A DNA stretch of 64,000 nucleotides from Streptomyces olivaceoviridis (lineage in GTDB: Bacteria > Actinomycetota > Actinomycetes > Streptomycetales > Streptomycetaceae): the NCBI RefSeq assembly GCF_014650115.1, contig NZ_BMUI01000010.1, positions 124,001 to 188,000 of the forward strand, given 5' to 3'. The translations under genes were made by a program, and so were the position numbers. Position 1 is the stretch's first letter; each line of letters begins with the position of its first letter. Shown one piece after another: positions 51,885 to 59,365 of this stretch. The notes under the pieces were generated by a model that had not been told where the DNA came from, did no database searches, and was given only the letters and a program-made list of their open reading frames with translations.

Positions 51885-52901
51885 TCATGCGGGCCGTCCC
51901 CGCGCGGCCACTCGTTCGCCCGGGGCCACCGGACCCGGCGCCGTACCGTCACCGAACGGCCGGCCGCCCAGCTCCGCGCGGCCGTGCGGGCTCAGCCAGC
52001 CGCCGAGGTCCGGGCCGATCGGCACGATGCCGGTCGGGTTGATACCGGTGTGCACCTGGTAGTAGTGCCGCTTGATGTGGTCGAAGTCCACCGTGTCACC
52101 GAACCCCGGAGTCTGGAACAGATCCCGGGCGTACGCCCACAGCACCGGGTGCTCCGCCAGCTTCCAGCGGTTGCACTTGAAGTGGCCGTGGTAGACCGCG
52201 TCGAACCGGACCAGCGTGGTGAACAGCCGGATGTCCGCTTCCGTGAGGGTGTCACCGACCAGATACCGCTGCCCGGACAGCCGCTCACCGAGCAGTTCCA
52301 GCCGCCGGAACACGGCCGTGCACGCCTCCTCGTACTCCTTCTGGTGCGTGGCGAACCCGGCCCGGTACACCCCGTTGTTCACGTCCTCGTAGACCTCGGC
52401 CATCACCTCGTCGATCTCGTCGCGCCGGCCGGCCGGATAGAGGTCCGGCGCGCCGGCGCGGTGCAGGGCAGTCCACTCGGTGGCCAGGTCCAGGGTGATC
52501 CGCTGGTAGTCGTTGGTGACCAGCCGGCCGCTGGGGACGTCCACGAGCGCGGGCACGCTCACCCCGCCCGGGTAGCCGGTCTCGCGCTTGTCGTAGGCCT
52601 CGCTGAGGAACCGGATGCCGAGCACCGGGTCACGGCCGTCCGGGTCCAGGGTGAACCGCCAGCTGCGGTCGTCCTGGACCGGATCGGCGATCGCCATCGA
52701 GAGCGCGTCCTCCAGCCCCAGCAGCCGGCGCGAGATCACCGCGCGGCTCGCCCACGGGCAGGCGCGGGAGATCACCAGCCGGTAGCGGCCCGCCTCGACC
52801 GGCCAGCCGTCCCGGCCGTCCGCGGTGATCCGGTCCTGGAAGTGGCTCCTGGACCTGCTGAAGGTCCGGTGTCCGTAGGCGCGGTTGCCGTCGCCGCTCA
52901 T
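51885..52901 (-). CDS. Glutathione S-transferase-family protein (ECM4/YqjG-type)
   Basis: 338 residues. Thioredoxin-like N-terminal fold with active-site segment RACPWASR (cysteine near residue 48), then helical C-domain with FDAVYHGHFKCNRWKL and YYQVHTGINPTGIVPIG. This matches S-glutathionyl-hydroquinone reductases (ECM4/YqjG). Actinomycetes use mycothiol, so the thiol partner here may be mycothiol. ATG 52901; diverges from the CDF gene. Confidence 0.87.
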   Translation of the reverse strand: MSGDGNRAYGHRTFSRSRSHFQDRITADGRDGWPVEAGRYRLVISRACPWASRAVISRRLLGLEDALSMAIADPVQDDRSWRFTLDPDGRDPVLGIRFLSEAYDKRETGYPGGVSVPALVDVPSGRLVTNDYQRITLDLATEWTALHRAGAPDLYPAGRRDEIDEVMAEVYEDVNNGVYRAGFATHQKEYEEACTAVFRRLELLGERLSGQRYLVGDTLTEADIRLFTTLVRFDAVYHGHFKCNRWKLAEHPVLWAYARDLFQTPGFGDTVDFDHIKRHYYQVHTGINPTGIVPIGPDLGGWLSPHGRAELGGRPFGDGTAPGPVAPGERVAARGRPA

Positions 52902-52999
52902 GTCTCCTCCTCGCCGCACGGGTGGTCCTGACCACCGCGTTCCCCGTTCCACCCGGCCGGCACGGTGTGAGCGGCCCGGTCGGGGGCAACCGGCGAGAG

Positions 53000-54238
53000 A
53001 TGAGCGGGACACCCTCGGAACGGGAGCCGGCCGCACGCACGGCCGAGGACAACGGAACACGCCCGGCACAGGCCGCGGACGGCGCACCGGCACGGGCGCA
53101 GACTTCGGATGGTGCGTCGGCGCGGGCACACGCCCCGGACGGCGCACCGGAGCCGGTGCGCGCCGCGGACCGGACAGCGCCACCGCCGCATGCGCCGCGC
53201 CCGGAAGCGCCGTCGGCACACGCCCAGGACGGCGCACCGGACACCGCACGCGACCACACCGACGGAGACCCCGGCGGGCGTGCCGGTGCCGACGGCGACC
53301 GGCACACCAAGATCACCGTCCTCGTGGCGCTCGCCGCCAATCTGGTGATCGCCGTCGCCAAGGCGGTCGGCGGCGTCCTCGCGGGATCGCCCGCGCTGCT
53401 GTCGGAGGCCGCGCACTCGGTCGCCGACAGCCTCAACGAGGTCTTCCTGTTGGCCGCCCTGCGCCGCAGCCGCCGCCCCGCCGACGCCCGGCACCCCTTC
53501 GGCTACGGCAAGGAGCGCTTCTTCTGGTCCCTGCTCGCCGCCGTGGGCATCTTCGTCATGGGTGGCTGCTTCTCCTTCTTCCAGGGCGTCGAGGCCCTCG
53601 GCAGCCACACCGAGGAGAAGTTCAGCGGCTATGTGGCGGGCCTGATCGTGCTGGGCGTGGCCCTCATCGCCGAGGGCGTCTCACTGCTGCGGGCCCTGCA
53701 CCAGGTGCGCCGGCAGGGCGGCGGCCTCGGCGCGCTGCGCGACCCGGCGCTGCGTACGGTGGTCGCCGAGGACGGCACGGCGGTGCTCGGCGTGACCCTC
53801 GCCCTGGTCGGAATGGCCCTGCACATGGTGACCGGACAGGTCGTCTGGGAGGCGTCCGCCTCGCTGGCGATCGGCGTGCTCCTCGTCTACGTCGCCTTCC
53901 GGCTCGGCCGCGACGCCCGCGCCCAGCTGATCGGGGAGGCCGCCGACCCGGAGCAGACCGGCAGGATCCGCGCGCTGCTGCGGGCGCAGCCGGAGATCGA
54001 CAGTGTGGAGGCGCTGTTCACGATGAAGATGGGCCTGGACTCCACGCTGGTCGCCGCCCGCGTGGACCTGGTGCCGGGCCTGGACAGCGAACGCGTCGAG
54101 GAGGTCGCCGTACGCATCAAGCGGTCCCTCGCCCGGACGTTCCCCGAGGCCGACCAGATCTTCCTCGATGTGACCGACCGGCCGGCGGGCGAGGCACGGA
54201 AAAGCCCCGCCGCGACGGGGGAACGCGGCGGGGCCTGA
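53000..54238 (+). CDS. Cation diffusion facilitator (CDF) metal exporter with repetitive N-terminus
   Basis: 412 residues. Residues about 1-95 are Ala/Pro/Asp repeats (A-D-G-A-P, A-R-A-H-A), then the CDF membrane domain: LVALAANLVIAVAKAVGG, SPALLSEAAHSVADSLNE with the metal-site H-x-x-x-D (near 145), HPFGYGKERFFWSL, and later helices, and a cytosolic C-terminal domain. Probably exports Zn, Co or Fe in exchange for protons. ATG 53000 follows GGCGAGAG. A hairpin lies inside its last codons. Confidence 0.88.
   Translation: MSGTPSEREPAARTAEDNGTRPAQAADGAPARAQTSDGASARAHAPDGAPEPVRAADRTAPPPHAPRPEAPSAHAQDGAPDTARDHTDGDPGGRAGADGDRHTKITVLVALAANLVIAVAKAVGGVLAGSPALLSEAAHSVADSLNEVFLLAALRRSRRPADARHPFGYGKERFFWSLLAAVGIFVMGGCFSFFQGVEALGSHTEEKFSGYVAGLIVLGVALIAEGVSLLRALHQVRRQGGGLGALRDPALRTVVAEDGTAVLGVTLALVGMALHMVTGQVVWEASASLAIGVLLVYVAFRLGRDARAQLIGEAADPEQTGRIRALLRAQPEIDSVEALFTMKMGLDSTLVAARVDLVPGLDSERVEEVAVRIKRSLARTFPEADQIFLDVTDRPAGEARKSPAATGERGGA
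54204..54234 (+). terminator. Rho-independent-type hairpin inside the CDF gene's last codons
   Basis: Perfect 11-base arms GCCCCGCCGCG (54204-54214) and CGCGGCGGGGC (54224-54234) with loop ACGGGGGAA. The stem ends only one base before the TGA stop, so it terminates transcription while overlapping translated sequence; it may also stop the convergent nitroreductase transcript. Confidence 0.65.
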
Positions 54239-54317
54239 CCCACGAGTGCCCGTCCGGGGACCGGCTCACACCTCCCCGGAACGGATTTTTCTGGAATGGG
54301 GCGGCCCCCGGCCTGAA

Positions 54318-54767
54318 TCAGCGCTGGTCGAGCGGCTCCAGCACGAAGACCGGGATCTCCCGGGACGTCTTCGTCTGGTAGTCGGCGTACGCCGGGTACG
54401 CGGCCACCGCCCGCTCCCACCACTCGGCCTTCTCCGCCCCGGTGACCTCGCGGGCCCGCATGTCCCGCTTCACGGGGCCGTCCTGGAGCTCGACACGCGG
54501 GTCGGACTTCACGTTGAAGTACCAGACCGGATGCTTGGGCGCACCGCCGAGGGAGGCGACCGCCGCGTACCGGCCCTCGTGCTCCACCCGCATCAACGGC
54601 GTCTTGCGGATCTTCCCGCTCTTCGCACCCCGGGTGGTCAGTACGATCACCGGCAGCCCGGTGTCGAGCAGCGTCGTGCCCTTCGTCCCGCCCGAGCTCT
54701 CGTACAACTCGACCTGCTCGCGCACCCACTGCGTCGGACTGGGTTCGTACTCGCCCTCAAGAGGCAT
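54318..54767 (-). CDS. Deazaflavin (F420)-dependent nitroreductase-family protein
   Basis: 149 residues. DDN-like pattern: VELYESSGGTKGTTLLDTG, VIVLTTRGAKSGKIRKTPLMRVEHEG, HPVWYFNVKSDPRVELQDG, and a C-terminal YADYQTKTSREIPVFVLEP. This is the F420H2-dependent quinone/nitro-reductase family of actinobacteria. ATG 54767 begins MPLEGEYEPSPTQW, as in homologues. Convergent with the CDF gene. Confidence 0.88.
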   Translation of the reverse strand: MPLEGEYEPSPTQWVREQVELYESSGGTKGTTLLDTGLPVIVLTTRGAKSGKIRKTPLMRVEHEGRYAAVASLGGAPKHPVWYFNVKSDPRVELQDGPVKRDMRAREVTGAEKAEWWERAVAAYPAYADYQTKTSREIPVFVLEPLDQR

Positions 54768-54979
54768 GGGATCCCGTTCCCTTCGTCGGTCCAAACGGCT
54801 GACTGCCACCGCGACAACGCCGGTGACGCCGCGAATCATCCGTACCGCGCGCCGATGGCGCCGATGGGGTGATCGCCGTCCGGCCACGGTGATTACCTCC
54901 AGGGTCATCGCGCCGCCGCGCCGCGCGCGGCACAGTGATCCGTGTCCCGATCACTGCCCACCCGGGGAGGGAACCACCC

Positions 54980-55438
54980 ATGTCCGCCGACCGCACCGAC
55001 GCGACCCGCGCCGCCGTCCGGGAACTCCTCCGCAGGATCGGCCAGGGCGATCCGGAGCGGATCGCCGAGCTGTACGCGGAGGACTGCGACTGGCGGCTGG
55101 ACTGGCCCGAGGAGGAACACGGCCGCGCCGACACACCGTGGATCCGGCACCGCGCCACCCGCGCCGACGCCGCCGCCCACTACCGGGAGCTGGCCGCCCA
55201 CCACGTCCCGGAGCAGGCCGGCACCACCATCGAGCGCGTCCTGGCCGACGGCGAGGACGCGGTCGTGCTCGGCGTCATCCGGCAGACCGCCGTCCCGACG
55301 GGCCGCGCCTACGCCGCCCGGTTCGCCCTGCACCTCACCGTCCGGGACGGCCTGGTCGTACGGCACCACGTGTACGAGGACAGCCTCGCCGTCGCCCGTG
55401 CCTTCGCCCCCGGCGAGCAGGGCGCCCGGACGCCGTGA
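54980..55438 (+). CDS. SnoaL/NTF2-like protein
   Basis: 152 residues of the NTF2-like fold: LLRRIGQGDPERIAELYAEDCDWRLDWP, then YRELAAHHVPEQAGTTIERVLADGEDAVVLGVIRQTA and a final amphipathic strand TVRDGLVVRHHVYEDSLAVARAF. Members are isomerases, dehydratases or binding proteins; nothing more can be said. GGGGAGGG precedes ATG 54980. Confidence 0.8.
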   Translation: MSADRTDATRAAVRELLRRIGQGDPERIAELYAEDCDWRLDWPEEEHGRADTPWIRHRATRADAAAHYRELAAHHVPEQAGTTIERVLADGEDAVVLGVIRQTAVPTGRAYAARFALHLTVRDGLVVRHHVYEDSLAVARAFAPGEQGARTP

Positions 55439-55495
55439 CCGGGCGCGGCCCCGCGCGCGGCCGTGGCCGGTTTCCGTCCGTCGGACCCCGGGTAC

Positions 55496-55531
55496 TTCGG
55501 CCAGATGACGACGGTCACCTAAGTGGCCGAA
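55496..55531. promoter_or_regulatory. Inverted repeat upstream of the CYP105 gene
   Basis: TTCGGCCA (55496-55503) and TGGCCGAA (55524-55531), perfect 8-base arms 20 bases apart, followed by CCTATAGG at 55543-55550. In the 171-base gap before the P450; likely regulatory. Confidence 0.4.
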
Positions 55532-55609
55532 CTTGGCGTCGACCTATAGGTGCCTGGGGCATCTAATGATGATCGGCTCGACGCACTTCTTCGTCTGCGA
55601 GGTCTTTCC

Positions 55610-56839
55610 ATGACGGAACTGACGGACATCTCCACCCCGGCTGCCCCGCCCGACCCCGTCGCCTTCCCCCAGAACCGCACCTGCCCCTACCACCCGCCCA
55701 CCGGCTACGGCCCGCTGCGCGACGGGCGCCCCCTGTCCCGGGTCACCCTCTACGACGGCCGCGAGGTCTGGCTGGTCACCGGGTACTCCGCCGCCCGCGC
55801 CCTGCTCGCCGACCCCCGCCTGTCCACCGAGCGCCGCCGCCCCGGCTTCCCCATGCCCACGCCCCGGTTCGCGGCGGGCCGCGACCGCAAGGTGGCCCTG
55901 CTCGGGCTGGACGACCCGGAGCACCACCGGCAGCGGCGGATGCTGATCCCGTCGTTCACCGTCAAACGCGCGGCGGCGCTGCGCCCCTGGATCCAGCGGA
56001 TCGTGGACGAACTGCTGGACACGATGATCGCCCAGGGGCCGCCCGCCGAGCTGGTCTCCGCCTTCGCGCTGCCCGTGCCGTCGATGGTGATCTGCGGCCT
56101 GCTCGGCGTGCCGTACGCCGACCACGAGTTCTTCGAGGAGCAGTCCCGCCGGCTGCTGCGCGGCCCGACCGCCGCCGACACGGTGGAGGCCCGCAAACGG
56201 CTGGAGGACTACCTCGGCGGACTGATCGACGCCAAGGCGGAGGAGACCGAGCCCGGCGACGGGATCCTCGACGAGCTGGTCCACGACCGGCTGCGCACGG
56301 GGGAGCTGGACCGCGACGACGCCGTGTCGCTGGCCATCATCCTGCTGGTCGCCGGCCATGAGACCACCGCCAACATGATCTCCCTCGGCACCTACACCCT
56401 GCTCCGGCACCCCGGCCGGCTGGCCGAGCTGCGCGCCGACCCCGCGCTGCTGCCCGCCGTCGTGGAGGAGCTGATGCGGATGCTGTCCATCGCGGAGGGG
56501 CTCCAGCGGGTGGCGCTGGAGGACATCGAGATCGCCGGCACCACGATCCGGGCCGGCGACGGCGTGCTCTTCGGGACCTCCGTGATCAACCGTGACACGT
56601 CCGTGTACGACGACCCCGACGCCCTGGACTTCCACCGCCCCGACCGCCACCACGTCGCCTTCGGTTTCGGCATCCACCAGTGCCTGGGCCAGAACCTGGC
56701 CCGCGCGGAACTGGAGATCGCCCTCGGCAGCCTGTTCACCCGGCTGCCGGAGCTGCGGCTGGCCGTGCCGGCCGAGGACATTCCCTTCAAACCCGGCGAC
56801 ACGGTCCAGGGGATGCTGGAACTCCCCGTGACCTGGTAA
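55610..56839 (+). CDS. Cytochrome P450, CYP105 type
   Basis: 409 residues. I-helix LVAGHETTANM (near 247-257), the E-x-x-R ELMRML in place, and haem loop FGFGIHQCLG (cysteine near 358). Start at ATG 55610 gives MTELTDISTPAAPPD, the usual opening of CYP105D-type enzymes involved in xenobiotic and herbicide oxidation and natural-product tailoring. Class I system needing ferredoxin; the ferredoxin gene follows after 12 bases. GAGGTCT precedes the start. Confidence 0.92.
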   Translation: MTELTDISTPAAPPDPVAFPQNRTCPYHPPTGYGPLRDGRPLSRVTLYDGREVWLVTGYSAARALLADPRLSTERRRPGFPMPTPRFAAGRDRKVALLGLDDPEHHRQRRMLIPSFTVKRAAALRPWIQRIVDELLDTMIAQGPPAELVSAFALPVPSMVICGLLGVPYADHEFFEEQSRRLLRGPTAADTVEARKRLEDYLGGLIDAKAEETEPGDGILDELVHDRLRTGELDRDDAVSLAIILLVAGHETTANMISLGTYTLLRHPGRLAELRADPALLPAVVEELMRMLSIAEGLQRVALEDIEIAGTTIRAGDGVLFGTSVINRDTSVYDDPDALDFHRPDRHHVAFGFGIHQCLGQNLARAELEIALGSLFTRLPELRLAVPAEDIPFKPGDTVQGMLELPVTW

Positions 56840-56851
56840 GAGGCTCTACTC

Positions 56852-57052
56852 ATGCACATCGACATCGACAAGGACGTCTGTATCGGCGCCGGGCAGTGCG
56901 CGCTGGCCGCGCCGGGCGTCTTCACCCAGGACGACGACGGCTACAGCACGCTCGTGCCCGGACACGAGGACGGCGCGGGCGACCCCATGGTCCGTGCGGC
57001 GGCCCGCGCCTGCCCGGTCAGCGCGATCACCGTACGGGACAGCACCGGCTGA
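56852..57052 (+). CDS. Ferredoxin (3Fe-4S type) for the CYP105 P450
   Basis: 66 residues. C-I-G-A-G-Q-C-A-L-A-A-P-G-V-F (residues 10-24) with a later C-P-V-S in ACPVSAITV supplies three cysteines, the 3Fe-4S single-cluster pattern of streptomycete P450 ferredoxins (the second cysteine position of a 4Fe cluster is Ala-Gly type). Twelve bases after the P450 stop, almost certainly co-transcribed and its electron donor. Its last 26 bases overlap antisense with the GH114-type gene. Confidence 0.92.
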   Translation: MHIDIDKDVCIGAGQCALAAPGVFTQDDDGYSTLVPGHEDGAGDPMVRAAARACPVSAITVRDSTG

Positions 57053-57953
57053 CGACCGTCCGGCGGTACGGCGCCCGGACCGCCGTACCGCCGGACGATT
57101 CCCAGCGCACCTTGCGGACGTACCCGGCGCTGCCCGGCGTGGACACGTCCCGGTCCCGGCGGACGATGCTCAGCCGGTTCCCCCAGCGGGCGCGGGCCGC
57201 GCGCAGGCCGGCGTCGGTGTACTCGATGTCCACCACCCGGTCGTCGAACGCCTTCGCGTACACCTCGCACTCGTCGTACTGCCCGCACTCCTCCGTCACC
57301 GCGAAGTCCAGCCCGGCCCGCTCGCGCCGCCCGGCCAGCTCCGCGGTGTTCTTCTGCCCGACGGCCAGCCCCCGGGCGTGCGCGTGCCGGGACAGCAGAC
57401 GCATGAACGCCGTCGCGTCGGACGCGGTGAGCAGCCGGTGGGAGCGGGTGTAGCTGTCGTAGTTGTCGGGCTCGACGGCGTCGAAGCCCTTGTCCGCGCA
57501 GCCGTCGATCCAGCGGTTCACCCGCCGCGCCACCCGGTCCCGTTTGGCGGGGGTGCCGATGTCGAGCAGCGGCTCGTCCCAGTCCTCGTCGACGACGACC
57601 CGGCCCCGCGCGTCGCGCAGCAGCAGGTCGGCCGGCCAGGAGGAGCGCTCGCCGGGCTGGGCCTGGAAGGCGTTGACGTAGCAGATGTTGTACAGGCCCG
57701 GCGCGGGGGAGTCCGAGCGGTCGCGGCTGACGATCCGCACGCCCGCGGGCGGGGGATAGGCACCGCCGATCTGGTAGTCGAACCCGGCGTGCCGAGGGGG
57801 CAGCCGCAGCGCGGCGCGCGGGGGCCCGCCGTCCTCCGCCCGCTCGCCGGAGGCGCAGCCGGACAGCGCCGTCACCGCGACGACCAGGGCCGCTGCCAGG
57901 GCGCCCAGGGCCGTGCGCGCACCCGTGGCGCGGTGAACACGTGTCAGGGGCAC
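57027..57953 (-). CDS. Endo-alpha-1,4-polygalactosaminidase-like lipoprotein (GH114 type)
   Basis: 308 residues. Signal peptide with lipobox L-S-G-C (cysteine near 32). The mature part shows the GH114/TM1410 pattern: FDYQIGGAYPPPAGVRIVSRD, YNICYVNAFQAQPGE, VNRWIDGCADKGFDAVEPDNYD and FAVTEECGQYDECEVY. TIM-barrel exoenzyme thought to cut galactosamine polymers of fungal or bacterial biofilm. GTG 57953 has CGGAGCGG. 3' end overlaps ferredoxin. Confidence 0.85.
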   Translation of the reverse strand: MPLTRVHRATGARTALGALAAALVVAVTALSGCASGERAEDGGPPRAALRLPPRHAGFDYQIGGAYPPPAGVRIVSRDRSDSPAPGLYNICYVNAFQAQPGERSSWPADLLLRDARGRVVVDEDWDEPLLDIGTPAKRDRVARRVNRWIDGCADKGFDAVEPDNYDSYTRSHRLLTASDATAFMRLLSRHAHARGLAVGQKNTAELAGRRERAGLDFAVTEECGQYDECEVYAKAFDDRVVDIEYTDAGLRAARARWGNRLSIVRRDRDVSTPGSAGYVRKVRWESSGGTAVRAPYRRTVVSRCCPVR

Positions 57954-58092
57954 GTCCGCTCCGTCCTGCCCACGCCGGGCGGCGCGGTACGTGTCAGGAT
58001 CAGATCGTCCGTGCGCTCCGGACGTCAAGTCGGCCCCGCCGCACGTCGTAGGCTCGGCCATGACCATCGTCCCGAAGGCAGGAGCAGCAACG

Positions 58093-59061
58093 ATGCAGTA
58101 CGTGAAGCTCGGTTCCACGGGTCTGGACGTCTCGCGGATCTGTCTGGGCTGCATGACCTACGGACTGCCGGACCGCGGCACGCACGAGTGGACCCTGGAC
58201 GAGGAGGCGTCCCGCCCGCTGATCCGGCAGGCGCTGGAGGCGGGCGTCAACTTCTTCGACACCGCGAACGTCTACTCCGACGGCACCAGCGAGGAGATCG
58301 TCGGGAAGGCGCTGCGGGACTTCGCCCACCGCGACGAGATCGTGCTCGCCACCAAGGTGCACGGCCGGATGCGGCCGGGTCCCAACGGGGCCGGGCTGTC
58401 CCGCAAGGCCATCATGAGCGAGATCGACCACAGCCTGCGCCGCCTCGGCACCGACTACGTCGACCTCTACCAGATCCACCGCTACGACCACGAGACCCCC
58501 GTCGAGGAGACGATGGAGGCGCTGCACGACCTGGTGAAGGCGGGCAAGGTCCGCTACATCGGGGCCAGTTCGATGTACGCGTGGGAGTTCTCCAAGGCGC
58601 AGTACACCGCCGAGCGGCACGGCTGGACCAAGTTCGTGTCGATGCAGAACCACTACAACCTGCTCTACCGCGAGGAGGAGCGGGAGATGCTGCCCCTGTG
58701 CGCGGACCAGGGCGTCGGCGTGCTGCCGTGGAGCCCGCTCGCCCGTGGCCGGCTCACCCGTGACTGGGGCGCGGTGACCGAGCGCAGCGCGAACGACGCC
58801 TTCGGCAGCCGGCTCTACCTGGAGAGCGACCACGCGATCGTCGAGGCCGTCACCCGGATCGCCGGCGAGCGGGGCGTGCCGCGCGCCCAGGTGGCCCTCG
58901 CCTGGCTGCTGCACCAGGACACCGTGGCGGCGCCGATCGTCGGCGCCGCCAAGCCGCAGCACATCGAGGACGCGGTGGCCGCCGTCGAACTGAAGCTCAG
59001 CGAGAAGGAGATCGAGGAACTGGAGCGGCCGTACGCGCCGCACGAGATCAGCGGCCACTGA
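58093..59061 (+). CDS. Aldo/keto reductase
   Basis: 322 residues of the AKR fold. Catalytic tetrad: D in NFFDTANVYSDG (near 56), Y in NVYSDG (near 61), K in LATKVHG (near 90), and H in YQIHRYDHETP (near 135). Cofactor segment SPLARGRLTRD and AAPIVGAAKPQHIEDAV near 290 are family-typical. NADPH-dependent carbonyl reductase. ATG 58093 preferred after AGGAG; ATG 58060 would add 11 residues. Divergent from the GH114-type gene. Confidence 0.9.
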   Translation: MQYVKLGSTGLDVSRICLGCMTYGLPDRGTHEWTLDEEASRPLIRQALEAGVNFFDTANVYSDGTSEEIVGKALRDFAHRDEIVLATKVHGRMRPGPNGAGLSRKAIMSEIDHSLRRLGTDYVDLYQIHRYDHETPVEETMEALHDLVKAGKVRYIGASSMYAWEFSKAQYTAERHGWTKFVSMQNHYNLLYREEEREMLPLCADQGVGVLPWSPLARGRLTRDWGAVTERSANDAFGSRLYLESDHAIVEAVTRIAGERGVPRAQVALAWLLHQDTVAAPIVGAAKPQHIEDAVAAVELKLSEKEIEELERPYAPHEISGH

Positions 59062-59361
59062 CCGGTCGGTGCGGTCCGTGCGGTACGGACTCCGTGCCGC
59101 ACGGACCCCCGCCTGCTCGCCGACTCCCGCGGCCGGCGCCTATCGGGTGGGCGAACGGCGGTAAGGGGAGGAAATGGCGGCCCTTGACGAAATGTCAACA
59201 GAGAGAATCCGGGCGGGAAATCCCGAGAATCGGGAGATCGCTTGTTCCGGTGTCTCCGGCTGTGTAAAAGTGCCGCCTCAGGTGGACGTTGGAGCTGCCA
59301 CGACATCGCCGTACCGCTTGGTATGGACTTATTTCGGTAATGCCTCTGGAGGAATGCGGCC
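59062..59361. promoter_or_regulatory. 300-base AT-richer leader before the sigma/ricin-type gene
   Basis: Much less GC-rich than its surroundings. It contains TTGAC-GAAAT-GTCAA (59184-59198), a TACC-GCTT-GGTA hairpin (about 59311-59322) and a small open frame (next entry). Promoter of the downstream gene is expected here, but no full -35/-10 pair was clear. Confidence 0.55.
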
Positions 59362-59365
59362 GTGA
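59174..59365 (+). CDS. Small open frame translationally coupled to the ricin-type gene
   Basis: 63 codons from ATG 59174, with AAGGGGAGGAA just upstream, to a TGA that overlaps the next GTG (GTGA at 59362-59365). Good ribosome-binding site and stop/start overlap argue for translation; low GC, weak codon bias and no recognisable family argue against a conserved protein. It may be a leader peptide that couples translation to the downstream gene. Confidence 0.4.
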   Translation: MAALDEMSTERIRAGNPENREIACSGVSGCVKVPPQVDVGAATTSPYRLVWTYFGNASGGMRP

